Assembly (NCBI GenBank): GCA_944321765.1
Contig: CALUMQ010000038.1
Coordinates: 1 to 39,482, forward strand
Length of the DNA stretch: 39,482 nt
Reading direction: 5' to 3'
Source of the DNA: an uncultured Alistipes sp.
GTDB taxonomy: Bacteria; Bacteroidota; Bacteroidia; Bacteroidales; Rikenellaceae
Part shown: positions 6,943 to 15,866 of the stretch, one piece after another
How positions within the stretch are numbered: the first letter of the stretch is position 1
Layout: every line of letters begins with the position of its first letter
Notes under the pieces: model-generated
The model's input: the letters and a program-made list of their open reading frames with translations, nothing else
The model's database searches: none
Told to the model about the DNA's origin: nothing
Translations under genes and position numbers: made by a program

Positions 6943-9900
6943 ATGCGTATGAAGAGATTTCTACTTCTCCTACTGCTGATGTTCTCCTTCTCGGCCGTCT
7001 CCGCACAGGTCACGACCTCGAGCATCAGCGGCAATGTGACCGATCAGAAGGGACAGCCGCTGGTCGGTGCCACGGTGATCGCCATCCACGTTCCTTCGGG
7101 AACGCAATACGGCGCTGCCGTCGATACCAAGGGCAACTATCGCATCTACAATGTGCGTCCGGGCGGCCCTTACACGCTGCGTTTCCAGATGATCGGGTAC
7201 CGGACTGTCGAAAAGACCGACATTCAGCTCGCCCTGGCCGAAAACAGCGTCAACAACGCCAGTCTCAATGAGGATGCCATCGGCATGGAGGCCGTCGTGG
7301 TGTCGGCCGACGGCAAGGAGAGCTCGATGAACAGCGACCGGGCAGGTGCCGTCATCAACGTCAACCGCGAGGCCATCGAACTCATGCCCACGGTCAGCCG
7401 CAGCATGAACGATGTGATGCGCCTCTCGCCGCAGTCGAACACCACCTCCAACGGATTTGCCGTCGGCGGCGGCAACTACCGTCAGTCGTACGTGACGGTC
7501 GACGGCGCCGCCTTCAATAACGCATTCGGTATCGGCGGCAACCTCCCGGCCGGAGGCACTCCCATCTCGCTCGACGCACTGGAGCAGGTATCCGTAGCCG
7601 TGACGCCGTTCGACGTGCGTCAGAGCGGTTTTACGGGTGGAGCCATCAATGCCGTGACCCGTTCGGGCGACAACGAACTGCGCGGATCGGTCTACACCTA
7701 CCTCACGAACAACAACCTCAAGGGTATCCATGTCGGTGACTACGATCTGACGCGCAGCGCCGCTTCGGAGTATACCTACGGATTTACGCTCGGCGGTCCG
7801 ATCGTCAAGGACAAACTCTTCTTCTTCGTCAACGGCGAGTACCAGGACAACGTCACGGCGGGCCCGACGCGTCTGGCACGCCCCAACGAGGAGACCGAAT
7901 ACGGTTCGGGAACGGACTACAACCGCCCGCTGGCCTCGGACATGGACAAGATCCGCAACTTCGTGCGCGAGAAATTCGGATACGAGACGGGTGACTACGC
8001 CAACTACGACATCAAGACCCCGGCCTACAAGCTGATGGCCCGTCTGGACTGGAACATCAACGCCAACAACACGCTGAACCTGCGCGTGTCGCACACCCAC
8101 TACAAATACTCCTCGGGACCGTCGTCGTCGACCTCCCCGCTGAGCGCCAGCAACATCTATCCGGGTCACGGATCCGGCGGAGGCCGTACGTCGAACTACG
8201 CGCTCTATTTCGAGAATTCGCGCTACTACCAGCGTCAGGACTTCACGTCGGTGGCTGCCGAGTGGAACTCGCGCCTGTTCGACGGAAAGGGCAACAACGC
8301 GCTGCGTTTCACCTATTCGTACCAGAACGAGCCGCGTACCTACGACGGAGGCCTGTTTCCGACGGTCGACATTCTCAAGGACGGTGACGTCTACGCCTCG
8401 CTCGGTACGGAGGTCTTCACCGAGGGCAACCTGCGCCGCGTTTCGACCATCGTCGTGACCGACGAGTTCAACCTCCGCGCCGGCATCAACAACCTGCTGG
8501 CCGGCGTGCAGTTCGAGCACAACAAGGCCACGAACGGCTACATGCAGGCCGGTGCCGGATATTACGTCTATTCGTCGATGGATGATTTCTTCAACAACGC
8601 CCAGCCTTCGGCTTTCGGCATCACCTATTCCAACAGCCTCGACGGCTCGCAGTTCCTCGCCCAGATGAGGTACCAGCAGTTCTCGCTCTACCTGCAGGAC
8701 GAGCTTGAACTCCACAAGAACTTCCGCCTGACGGCCGGCCTGCGCTTTGAGGTGCCCATCTACCCCTCGCTCGACGGCAACTTCAACGAAGGCTTCAGCA
8801 AGCTCAAATTCGGCAATACGAGCTACTCGACCGACCAGGTGCCCAATGCCCGCCTGACTGTTTCGCCCCGTCTGGGATTCAACTGGGACCTCACCGGCGA
8901 ACGCAAGTATGTGCTCCGCGGAGGTACGGGCTATTTCGTAGGCCGTCTGCCGTTCGTGTGGCTCGTTTCGGCCGTCGGCAACTCGGGTGTCGGACAGACC
9001 ACCTACTATTATGACAATGTGGCCAACGCAACGAAGATCCCGTCGTTCCACACCAATCCGAACGACATCCTCAAGGATATCGACGCTCAGGCTTCGGTTT
9101 CGATTCCCGGATCGCCCACGATCATCGACGAGAACCTCAAGATGCCGGCCGTATGGAAGAGCTCGCTGGCCTTCGACGCCAAGCTGCCCGGAGGCATTGA
9201 CTTCACCCTCGAGGGAATCTACAGCAAGGACTACCACCCTGCCGTGGTCGACAACCGCGGCTACAAGCCCTGGGACGGCACCTCCTATACGGAGTATGCT
9301 CCGGGTGACAAGCGTCCTGTCGTAAACCAGATGTACAGCGACGGAACCTGGGCCAACAAGTACCAGAACGTCTACTACATCCGCAACGCCGGCAACGACG
9401 CCTACTACTATTCGGTTTCGGCTCAGCTGCACAAGAGCTTCGCCTTCGGTCTCGACCTGGCGGTGGCCTATACCCACTCGGGCGGCAAGAGCTACGGCGA
9501 CGGCATCGGTGACCAGGTATCGTCGGCCTACAAGACCAACACCTACTCGGTGGGCGCCAACAACAACCACGAGCTCGGATACGGTACCTACATCGCTCCC
9601 GACCGTGTAATCGCATCGATCGGTTTCCGCAAGGAGTACGGCAAGCACTTCGGGACGTCGGTGGCCCTGTTCTACGACGGCGGTCAGCTCGGTTATGACG
9701 GCGGCTACTCCTACTCGCGCTACTCGTACACCTTCTCGAGCAACATCGTCGGCGACTACGGCGCCAACAACCTGCTCTACATTCCCGAGAGCCGCGAAGC
9801 CCTCGACAGCTGGAACTTCGGCGACATCACCAGCAACGGCAAGGTAACCTATTCGGCCGAGGAGCAGAAGGACGATTTCTGGGCCTTCATCAACCAGGAC

Positions 9901-10248
9901 AAGTATCTGAAGACCCGCAAGGGCAGGTACACCGAGCGTGGCGGCGCCCTCATGCCGTGGCATCACCGCGTGGACTTCAAGTTCGCGCAGGACTTCTACA
10001 TCAAGACCCGCGACGGAAAACGCAACACGCTGACCTTCGGCGTCGACATCATCAACGTTGCCAACCTGCTCAACAAGGACTGGGGCCTTTACAAGCAGGT
10101 GGTCAACAGCGGACTGTTGAAGTACAACAAGGGTGTCTACAACTTCCAGCAGGCCAGCGGCCGTCGCGTAACGTCGACCTTCCAGAACTACACGAGCTTC
10201 AATTCGACCTTCTCCGTGCAGTTCAGCCTGCGCTACCGCTTCAACTGA
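6943..10248 (+). CDS. Oar-like TonB-dependent outer-membrane receptor
   Basis: This 1101-residue protein has a signal peptide (about 1-21, ending SAVSAQ), a carboxypeptidase-regulatory-like Ig domain (about 26-110, starting SGNVTDQKGQPLVGATV), a plug domain (about 115-250) and a long beta-barrel that ends in Phe-Asn (LRYRFN), typical of outer-membrane barrels. It belongs to the large Oar/CarboxypepD_reg TonB-dependent receptors of Bacteroidota rather than the SusC class: there is no SusD gene beside it and no RagA-type TonB-box region. Such receptors import an energised substrate through TonB-ExbBD; the ligand here is unknown. It appears monocistronic, with its own promoter upstream and a strong terminator downstream. 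The start could be Met1 or Met3 (6949). Confidence 0.88.
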   Translation: MRMKRFLLLLLLMFSFSAVSAQVTTSSISGNVTDQKGQPLVGATVIAIHVPSGTQYGAAVDTKGNYRIYNVRPGGPYTLRFQMIGYRTVEKTDIQLALAENSVNNASLNEDAIGMEAVVVSADGKESSMNSDRAGAVINVNREAIELMPTVSRSMNDVMRLSPQSNTTSNGFAVGGGNYRQSYVTVDGAAFNNAFGIGGNLPAGGTPISLDALEQVSVAVTPFDVRQSGFTGGAINAVTRSGDNELRGSVYTYLTNNNLKGIHVGDYDLTRSAASEYTYGFTLGGPIVKDKLFFFVNGEYQDNVTAGPTRLARPNEETEYGSGTDYNRPLASDMDKIRNFVREKFGYETGDYANYDIKTPAYKLMARLDWNINANNTLNLRVSHTHYKYSSGPSSSTSPLSASNIYPGHGSGGGRTSNYALYFENSRYYQRQDFTSVAAEWNSRLFDGKGNNALRFTYSYQNEPRTYDGGLFPTVDILKDGDVYASLGTEVFTEGNLRRVSTIVVTDEFNLRAGINNLLAGVQFEHNKATNGYMQAGAGYYVYSSMDDFFNNAQPSAFGITYSNSLDGSQFLAQMRYQQFSLYLQDELELHKNFRLTAGLRFEVPIYPSLDGNFNEGFSKLKFGNTSYSTDQVPNARLTVSPRLGFNWDLTGERKYVLRGGTGYFVGRLPFVWLVSAVGNSGVGQTTYYYDNVANATKIPSFHTNPNDILKDIDAQASVSIPGSPTIIDENLKMPAVWKSSLAFDAKLPGGIDFTLEGIYSKDYHPAVVDNRGYKPWDGTSYTEYAPGDKRPVVNQMYSDGTWANKYQNVYYIRNAGNDAYYYSVSAQLHKSFAFGLDLAVAYTHSGGKSYGDGIGDQVSSAYKTNTYSVGANNNHELGYGTYIAPDRVIASIGFRKEYGKHFGTSVALFYDGGQLGYDGGYSYSRYSYTFSSNIVGDYGANNLLYIPESREALDSWNFGDITSNGKVTYSAEEQKDDFWAFINQDKYLKTRKGRYTERGGALMPWHHRVDFKFAQDFYIKTRDGKRNTLTFGVDIINVANLLNKDWGLYKQVVNSGLLKYNKGVYNFQQASGRRVTSTFQNYTSFNSTFSVQFSLRYRFN

Positions 10249-10337
10249 TATTGACGGCGTGACCGGGCCGCCGGGGCTTTTATCGTACAAGGCGACGCCC
10301 CGGTCTCGTGGCCGGACGCCAGTCAACCGATTCTTCT

Positions 10338-10389
10338 CCCCCGATTCGGATACCTCTCTCTGGAGAGGTCCGATCGGGGGATTTTTTTC
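10338..10389 (+). terminator. Rho-independent terminator after the TonB-dependent receptor
   Basis: A long stem (CCCCCGAT...ATCGGGGG, with an inner ACCTCTC/GAGAGGT stem) is followed by ATTTTTTT. Confidence 0.85.
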
Positions 10390-10453
10390 AGTCCCCCGCC
10401 GACCAAAAGTTCTCCGTTCGAACGGACCGAAGAGAAAAAAATCCTCGCAGGCG

Positions 10454-10483
10454 TTTGACCGGAGCCAAAAAGCACTATCTTTG
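10454..10483 (+). promoter_or_regulatory. Bacteroides-type promoter for the discoidin-calpain gene
   Basis: TTTG at 10454-10457, an 18-bp spacer and TATCTTTG at 10476-10483: both boxes match the consensus. The predicted start near 10490 leaves a leader of about 117 nt. Confidence 0.65.
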
Positions 10484-10606
10484 ATGACCCGAAACCCCAG
10501 TTGACCTCGGATGAGTGCGCTGCCGGGACCTGACTAACCCTTAAAACCTCTTGAAATGATTTTTTTGTACCCCTTCTCCAAAGGTGTATCTGCCAGACAC
10601 CGGGGA

Positions 10607-12601
10607 ATGGAGCGACGTTGGTTCGCCCTTCTTTTTGCGGCGGCTTTCACGTGCAGCTGTTCGAAAAGCGACGACACTCCGGCAGACCCCGTACCGCCTC
10701 AGGATCCCGATGCGCCTCACACGGTTGTCGTGAGTGCCGGAAGCAATCTCCCCGTTGCCGGAACCTTGACGGCTCAATATTCGGAATATACGGAGGAAAA
10801 CGATGTGGGAAAGGTTGCCGACGGTGATCCGCAGACTGCCTACAAGACCGATCGCAGCCGTTTCTATATCGTATATGCCGCCTCGGAGCCGGTGGTGATC
10901 GACCACTACTCGCTGACCACGGGCAGCGGCACGAGAAGTACGGATCCCTACTCCTGGCGACTCTCGGCATCGAACGACAACGAAACATGGCGGCAAATGG
11001 ACAAGCAGTCCTACGTTCTCTTCAATACGCGATACAATACGCTCAAATTTGCGTTCGACAATGACACCGCCTACAAATATTATCGTCTGGATGTGGATGG
11101 AAACGGCGGCGGCGCCTACACGCAGATCGGAGAGTGGCGGCTGGCTTCCGGATCGCTGGATCCCACACAACCCGCCACGATCAAGGTGCAGCGTACGGCA
11201 AACATGCTCTCTTCGTCGGGCAGCCTCACATCGCAATACAGTGATTCGCCGCGTGACGCCGACGTCGGCAAGCTTCTCGACGGTAACCCGCAGACCTCTT
11301 TCCAAACGTCGCACGACAGGTTTTACATCGTCTGGGATCCCGACACGAAGAGCTACGGAAATCGCTACAGCCTGACGGCTTCCGATCATGCGCAGAGCGC
11401 TCCGCGGTCATGGAAGCTTTACGGATCCGTGAACCGCAGCGACTGGGAATTGCTGGACGAGCAGTCCGACCAGCAGTTCGAGGCCGGAGAGACGAAAAGT
11501 TTCTTTTGCCGCAGGATCACCGACTACCGTTCCTACACCCACTACATCAGCTATCGGCTGGAGATTGAAGGCAACGGCGGCGCGGAGTTCACGCAACTGG
11601 CCGAGTGGAGCCTGCAATACGAATGCCGGGATCTGGGAGACTGTCTCTACTTGGCCGAAAATTTCAAGTACAGTGATAAGACACCGATGGGTGTGGAGTA
11701 TGAGGGCATCCCGGCGACGAGCCAGGAGATTCTCGACCGCCTGGCCGATCCCGAAGTGGAGCCCGACATCACGGACTACGGCGAAAATCTGTACTGGAAC
11801 GGTGATATCGAGGTAGACCTCTACCCTTTCGGCACTCCCCTTCCGACGGATGTGAACCAGCATCAGATCGGTAACTGCAGCGTGCTGGCCATGTATGCTT
11901 CCCTTGCCTATCAGTATCCGGAGTATATCCGCAACATCATTCGGGAGAATGCCGACGGAAGCTATACGGTGAAGATGTTTGACCCACAGGGAAAACCCGT
12001 CGACGTGTGCGTGAAGGCGACTCTCGTTCATCCGGAGGATTGGCGCGAGAACCCTACGTGGAAATACGGCGTAAGCGGGAAAAACGATGCTACGACCTGG
12101 TCGAGCATCATCGAGAAGGCCATGATGAAGTGGGAGTCGGTCTTTGCATTGTACGACAGCGGCGCGAATCTCGGAGGAATGAATGCCTCGACGACCAGTC
12201 CGCTGTTCACGGGTAACGGCGCCGGATTCTCCCTCCCCGTCGGGAAACTGACGTCGCAACAGCTTACTATCGCGGTGAAGGAGGCGATGGCCCGGGGGAT
12301 GATCGTGACGGGAGGGTTCAGCACAGAAAACTGGACCGAGGACGGTTGGACGACAACCGGGCACACGTGGACGGCTGTTGCCGCAAACAACCCCAGTGCG
12401 CTGTTCGCCCTGCGCAATCCGTGGGGAAGCTGCGCCGACGCTGACGAAAAGAAAGATGGCGTATTGAACGTCTTCGACAATCCGACGATCGTCTCCACGA
12501 TTGGGATCGACATCTACATGCCCGGTGCCGCTCTCGATTATTATCAGGCAAACGGCCTTCCCGTGGGCCGAACGGCCATTTACGACATTCCCGTCTGGTA
12601 G
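10607..12601 (+). CDS. Surface lipoprotein with two F5/8C (discoidin) domains and a C-terminal calpain-like (C2) cysteine protease
   Basis: From the ATG at 10607 the protein has 664 residues. A lipoprotein signal ends at Cys18 (FTCSC, then SKSDD, an acidic stretch like surface-export signals of Bacteroidota lipoproteins). Two discoidin-type beta domains follow (about 38-180 and 190-340): each has the DVGK(V/L)xDG(D/N)PQT pattern and ends in an aromatic EW(R/S)L strand. The C-terminal 270 residues show a calpain triad: Cys424 in HQIGNCSVLA, His586 in TTGHTWTAV and Asn604 in ALRNPWGS. This suggests a cell-surface protease tethered to glycans or matrix by its discoidin domains. An ATG at 10556 would add 17 non-signal residues, so 10607 is preferred. 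It is monocistronic, with its own promoter and terminator. The substrate and any Ca2+ dependence are unknown. Confidence 0.8.
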   Translation: MERRWFALLFAAAFTCSCSKSDDTPADPVPPQDPDAPHTVVVSAGSNLPVAGTLTAQYSEYTEENDVGKVADGDPQTAYKTDRSRFYIVYAASEPVVIDHYSLTTGSGTRSTDPYSWRLSASNDNETWRQMDKQSYVLFNTRYNTLKFAFDNDTAYKYYRLDVDGNGGGAYTQIGEWRLASGSLDPTQPATIKVQRTANMLSSSGSLTSQYSDSPRDADVGKLLDGNPQTSFQTSHDRFYIVWDPDTKSYGNRYSLTASDHAQSAPRSWKLYGSVNRSDWELLDEQSDQQFEAGETKSFFCRRITDYRSYTHYISYRLEIEGNGGAEFTQLAEWSLQYECRDLGDCLYLAENFKYSDKTPMGVEYEGIPATSQEILDRLADPEVEPDITDYGENLYWNGDIEVDLYPFGTPLPTDVNQHQIGNCSVLAMYASLAYQYPEYIRNIIRENADGSYTVKMFDPQGKPVDVCVKATLVHPEDWRENPTWKYGVSGKNDATTWSSIIEKAMMKWESVFALYDSGANLGGMNASTTSPLFTGNGAGFSLPVGKLTSQQLTIAVKEAMARGMIVTGGFSTENWTEDGWTTTGHTWTAVAANNPSALFALRNPWGSCADADEKKDGVLNVFDNPTIVSTIGIDIYMPGAALDYYQANGLPVGRTAIYDIPVW

Positions 12602-12660
12602 ACCCCGGGGAGGTACGGGATACGCTATCGCACGAACCGCGTATTCCGTCCGTCGGAAAA

Positions 12661-12695
12661 GGCGGCTGTCTTCCATCGTGGAGGACAGCCGCCTT
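12661..12695 (+). terminator. Bidirectional terminator
   Basis: Stem GGCGGCTGTC / GACAGCCGCC with AAAA on the left and TTT on the right. It lies between the convergent protease and HAD genes and serves both. Confidence 0.8.
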
Positions 12696-12751
12696 TATGT
12701 TGTTCGGGTTGAGAATCGAAGCACCCGTTGTCTTCTGCAGCCGGAGGGTTC

Positions 12752-13339
12752 TCAGAGAAGCCGTCTCCGCAGTTCGGCACACGCCCCTTCAGGATCGTTG
12801 TGCGCAAAGAGGAATCCGTGAATCCCCTTCCGTTCGGCCGCTTCGATATTGGCTTCACGGTCATCGATGAAGAGTGTCTCCGAGGGTGCCAGGCCGTAGC
12901 GTTCGAGCAGAATCTCATAGATGCGCGGCTCGGGTTTCACGGTGTGCTCCTCGCACGAAACCACCTCACCGTCGAAGAGCCCGTAGACCGGATAGCGGCG
13001 CAGAAAGTCGATAAACTCGCGCGACATGTTCGACAGTACGTACAGTTTGTATCCGGCACGCTTCAGATCGGCAATCAGCAGTTCGGTGGCACGAATCGGT
13101 TCCTGCAGGTCGATGGCGTGCTGCAGCACTTCGGCACACTTCCCGTATGGCTGTCCGGTCATATCGACCAGCGTATGGGTCACCTCGTCGAGTGTCGAGG
13201 TGCCGCGGTCGTACTCCTCCCAGAAGCGGGGCATCTGCGGAGCGCGCAGAAAACTGAAGAATTCGAGCAGCTCCGGCTCGCATTTGTGCTTGTCGCGGGC
13301 GAAGAGCACTCCGCCCAGATCGAATACAATGTTTTTCAT
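12752..13339 (-). CDS. HAD-superfamily phosphatase (subfamily IA, YihX-like)
   Basis: From the ATG at 13339 the protein has 195 residues, normal for the family. The HAD motifs are visible: motif I FDLGGVLF (nucleophile Asp at residue 6), motif II VLSNMS, motif III Lys in HTVKPEPRIYE, and motif IV FIDDREANIEAA. The second acidic residue of motif I is Gly, as in YihX-type sugar-phosphate phosphatases and their relatives. It is a cytosolic hydrolase, probably of a small phosphorylated metabolite; the substrate cannot be told from the sequence. A longer frame adds 12 residues before motif I, which is not expected. The consensus promoter lies only 5 bp before this ATG, so the mRNA may be leaderless. 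Confidence 0.85.
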   Translation of the reverse strand: MKNIVFDLGGVLFARDKHKCEPELLEFFSFLRAPQMPRFWEEYDRGTSTLDEVTHTLVDMTGQPYGKCAEVLQHAIDLQEPIRATELLIADLKRAGYKLYVLSNMSREFIDFLRRYPVYGLFDGEVVSCEEHTVKPEPRIYEILLERYGLAPSETLFIDDREANIEAAERKGIHGFLFAHNDPEGACAELRRRLL

Positions 13340-13344
13340 CGTTG

Positions 13345-13376
13345 CAAAGATAATACAGACCGTCTGGAGAAGCAAA
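13345..13376 (-). promoter_or_regulatory. Bacteroides-type promoter abutting the HAD phosphatase start
   Basis: On the minus strand TTTG (13376-13373), a 20-bp spacer and TATCTTTG (13352-13345) match both consensus boxes. The -7 box ends 5 bp before the ATG, leaving almost no room for a 5' leader. Confidence 0.6.
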
Positions 13377-13405
13377 TTTTCAACGCCTCATCACTCCGAA
13401 GCAAA

Positions 13406-13435
13406 GCGGGGCCTCACGATGTCGTGCGGCCCCGC
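13406..13435 (-). terminator. Terminator after the pyrophosphatase gene
   Basis: A GC-rich hairpin (GCGGGGCC...GGCCCCGC, with inner CACGA/TCGTG pairing) is followed on the minus strand by TTTGCTTC. The U-tract is short. Confidence 0.6.
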
Positions 13436-13465
13436 CCGTAGGGAGTGGCGATCCGGATCAGCGGA

Positions 13466-15682
13466 TCAGAACAGATGGCAGACGACGGTGAGTCCGGCCA
13501 TGACGATCGAAACCATCGACATGAGTTTGATCAGAATGTTGAGCGACGGCCCCGAGGTATCCTTGAACGGGTCGCCCACCGTATCGCCGACGATCGTGGC
13601 GTGATGACAGGCGGAGCCTTTGCCTCCGAAGTTGCCCTCCTCGACCATCTTCTTGGCGTTGTCCCACGATCCTCCGGCGTTGGCCATGAAGACCGCCAGG
13701 ACGAATCCCGAGCCGAGGCCTCCGACCAGGAGTCCCATGACACCGGCCACGCCGAAGATCAGCCCCACCGCCACTGGGACGATAATGGCCAGCAGACTCG
13801 GGAAGAGCATCTCGCGTTGTGCCCCGCGCGTGGAGATGGCCACGCAGCGGGCATAGTCGGGCGTTCCCTCACCCGTGAGAATGCCCTTGATTTCGCGGAA
13901 CTGCCGCCGCACCTCCTGCACCATGCTCTCGGCAGCGCGTCCCACGGCATTCATCGTCAGACCGCAGAAGAGGAACGACATCATCGCACCGATGAAGACG
14001 CCGATCAGCACCGTGGGGTTCATCAACGAGACATGGTAGTAGTCCATGAAGTCGAGAATCGAGGCATCCTGCACGAAGCGCGTGGCACCGCTCGGCAGTT
14101 CGAGCATCGTCACGCCATTGTGGAGCAGCCCGATGCGGATCTCCTCGATGTACGACGCCAGCAGAGCCAGAGCCGTCAGTGCCGCCGAGCCGATGGCAAA
14201 GCCCTTGCCCGTGGCGGCCGTCGTGTTGCCCAATGCGTCGAGAGCGTCGGTGCGCTTGCGCACTTCAGGACCCAGACCGCTCATCTCGGCATTACCTCCC
14301 GCGTTGTCGGCGATCGGTCCGTAGGCATCCGTCGCCAGCGTAATGCCCAGGGTCGAGAGCATGCCCACGGCGGCGATGCCGATGCCGTAGAGTCCGAGCG
14401 AGAGATTCTGCGCCGCCAGCATGTTGTGCACGTCGAAACCGATGGCGCAGAGATAGGCCAGGATGATCGCCACGCCGATCGTCACCACGGGAATGGCCGT
14501 CGAGATCATCCCCGATCCCACGCCGGCGATGATCACCGTAGCGGGCCCCGTCTGTGAGCTCTCGGCAATCTTGCGCGTGGGCTTGTATGAATGTGAGGTA
14601 TAGTACTCCGTAGCCTGGCCGATGATGATGCCGGCCACGAGCCCCGTGATGACCGAGAACGAGAGTCCGAGCCAGTTTTCGATGCCCAGCCAGTAGAGAA
14701 TGCCGAAGGTTGCCGCAGCGATCAGCAGAGAGCTGGTATTGACGCCGCGTCCGAGCGAGCGCAGCAGCTCGCGCATCGTGGCCCCCTCCTTCGTGCGCAC
14801 GAGGAAGATGCCGAGGATCGACAGCACGATGCCCACGGCCGCGATGAGCATCGGAGCCAGCACCGCCTTGACCTGTGTCGCCGCAGTATCGGCCGATGCG
14901 AAGGCTGCGGCGCCGAGGGCTGCCGTGGCAAGCACCGAACCGCAATAGCTTTCGTAGAGATCGGCGCCCATGCCGGCCACATCCCCCACATTGTCGCCCA
15001 CGTTGTCGGCGATGGTTGCCGGGTTGCGCGGGTCGTCTTCGGGAATGCCCGCCTCGACCTTGCCCACGAGGTCGGCCCCCACGTCTGCAGCCTTGGTGTA
15101 GATACCTCCGCCGACGCGCGCGAAGAGAGCCTGCGTCGAGGCGCCCATGCCGAAGGTCAGCATCGTCGTGGTGATGACCACCAGTTTCTGCGGTCCGGCG
15201 ATGTCGGTGAAGTGGTCAAGCACGAGGTACCAGAACGAGATGTCCAGCAGTCCGAGCCCCACGACCACGAGGCCCATGACGGCACCGCTGCGGAAGGCGA
15301 CCTTCAGCCCGCGGTCGAGCGACTGCCGGGCGGCATTGGCCGTGCGTGCCGAGGCGTAGGTAGCGGTCTTCATGCCGAAGTATCCCGCCAGTCCCGAGAA
15401 GAAACCTCCCGTGAGAAAGGCAAAGGGCACCCAGGGGTTCTGCACTCCGGCGCCATAGGCCAGGTAGGCGAAGAACAACGCGAGAATAACGAATACGACG
15501 GTCACGACCTTGTACTGCTGACGCAGGTAGGCCATGGCACCCTTGCGAACGTGCGCGGCGATCTCGCGCATGCGCGCCGTCCCTTCGTCCTCACGCTTCA
15601 TCGACCGATAGAAGAGCCATGCGAAAAGCAGGGCGACGATCGATGCCGCAGGGACGATCCAGAAGATCGAAGGAGTGTTCAT
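13466..15682 (-). CDS. hppA: Membrane-bound, K+-dependent ion-pumping pyrophosphatase
   Basis: It hydrolyses pyrophosphate and uses the energy to pump Na+ and/or H+ out across the cytoplasmic membrane. The 738-residue polytopic protein carries the substrate-binding block at about 191-245 (GGGIYTKAADVGADLVGKVE, then DDPRNPATIADNVGDNVGD). The motif GNTTAATGKG has Ala489 and Gly492, the signature of K+-dependent enzymes (K+-independent ones have Lys and Thr). Glu244 in DLYESY matches the extra Glu of Na+-pumping and Na+/H+-pumping members. K+ dependence and Na+ transport are inferred from these residues. It is monocistronic, with a terminator downstream. A weak -7-like box (TATCTTTA) lies at 15711-15718 upstream. 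Confidence 0.95.
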   Translation of the reverse strand: MNTPSIFWIVPAASIVALLFAWLFYRSMKREDEGTARMREIAAHVRKGAMAYLRQQYKVVTVVFVILALFFAYLAYGAGVQNPWVPFAFLTGGFFSGLAGYFGMKTATYASARTANAARQSLDRGLKVAFRSGAVMGLVVVGLGLLDISFWYLVLDHFTDIAGPQKLVVITTTMLTFGMGASTQALFARVGGGIYTKAADVGADLVGKVEAGIPEDDPRNPATIADNVGDNVGDVAGMGADLYESYCGSVLATAALGAAAFASADTAATQVKAVLAPMLIAAVGIVLSILGIFLVRTKEGATMRELLRSLGRGVNTSSLLIAAATFGILYWLGIENWLGLSFSVITGLVAGIIIGQATEYYTSHSYKPTRKIAESSQTGPATVIIAGVGSGMISTAIPVVTIGVAIILAYLCAIGFDVHNMLAAQNLSLGLYGIGIAAVGMLSTLGITLATDAYGPIADNAGGNAEMSGLGPEVRKRTDALDALGNTTAATGKGFAIGSAALTALALLASYIEEIRIGLLHNGVTMLELPSGATRFVQDASILDFMDYYHVSLMNPTVLIGVFIGAMMSFLFCGLTMNAVGRAAESMVQEVRRQFREIKGILTGEGTPDYARCVAISTRGAQREMLFPSLLAIIVPVAVGLIFGVAGVMGLLVGGLGSGFVLAVFMANAGGSWDNAKKMVEEGNFGGKGSACHHATIVGDTVGDPFKDTSGPSLNILIKLMSMVSIVMAGLTVVCHLF

Positions 15683-15791
15683 AGAGGCAGGTTTTTTGGT
15701 CTAATCGTAGTAAAGATACGAAAATCCTGCGGGAATGGTACCGCGCGATGCAGATTTTCAGTCGAAAAGTGTATCTTCCGTCGCAAACGAT

Positions 15792-15828
15792 GAACCCGGA
15801 CACGCCGACAATCGGCGCATCCGGGTCC
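15792..15828. other. Strong inverted repeat after the last gene of the proximal PUL operon
   Basis: Arms of about 16 bp (ACCCGGA.GCGCCGA and complement, one mismatch) around a 3-4 nt loop, 38 bp after the stop of the GH127-like gene. There is no convincing U-tract on either strand, so it may stabilise the operon mRNA 3' end or act as a weak terminator. Confidence 0.5.
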
Positions 15829-15866
15829 AGGAAGCAGATGAAAAAAGTATTGGGCCGGTCTGTTCC

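Larger units (their letters stand above)
10249..10606. other. Intergenic region between the receptor and the protease lipoprotein
   Basis: It contains the receptor terminator (10338-10389), a clear promoter for the downstream gene (10454-10483) and a leader of about 115 nt. I see no gene in it. Confidence 0.7.

Noticed and set aside
6970-10326. Very long open frame on the minus strand opposite the TonB-dependent receptor
   Set aside because: It mirrors the GC-rich receptor gene codon for codon and is Val/Glu/Arg/Asp-biased with no domain; the plus-strand gene has a signal peptide, plug and barrel.
10249-10337. Short frames overlapping the receptor 3' end and its terminator
   Set aside because: They run through a strong terminator hairpin and have no start context or domain.
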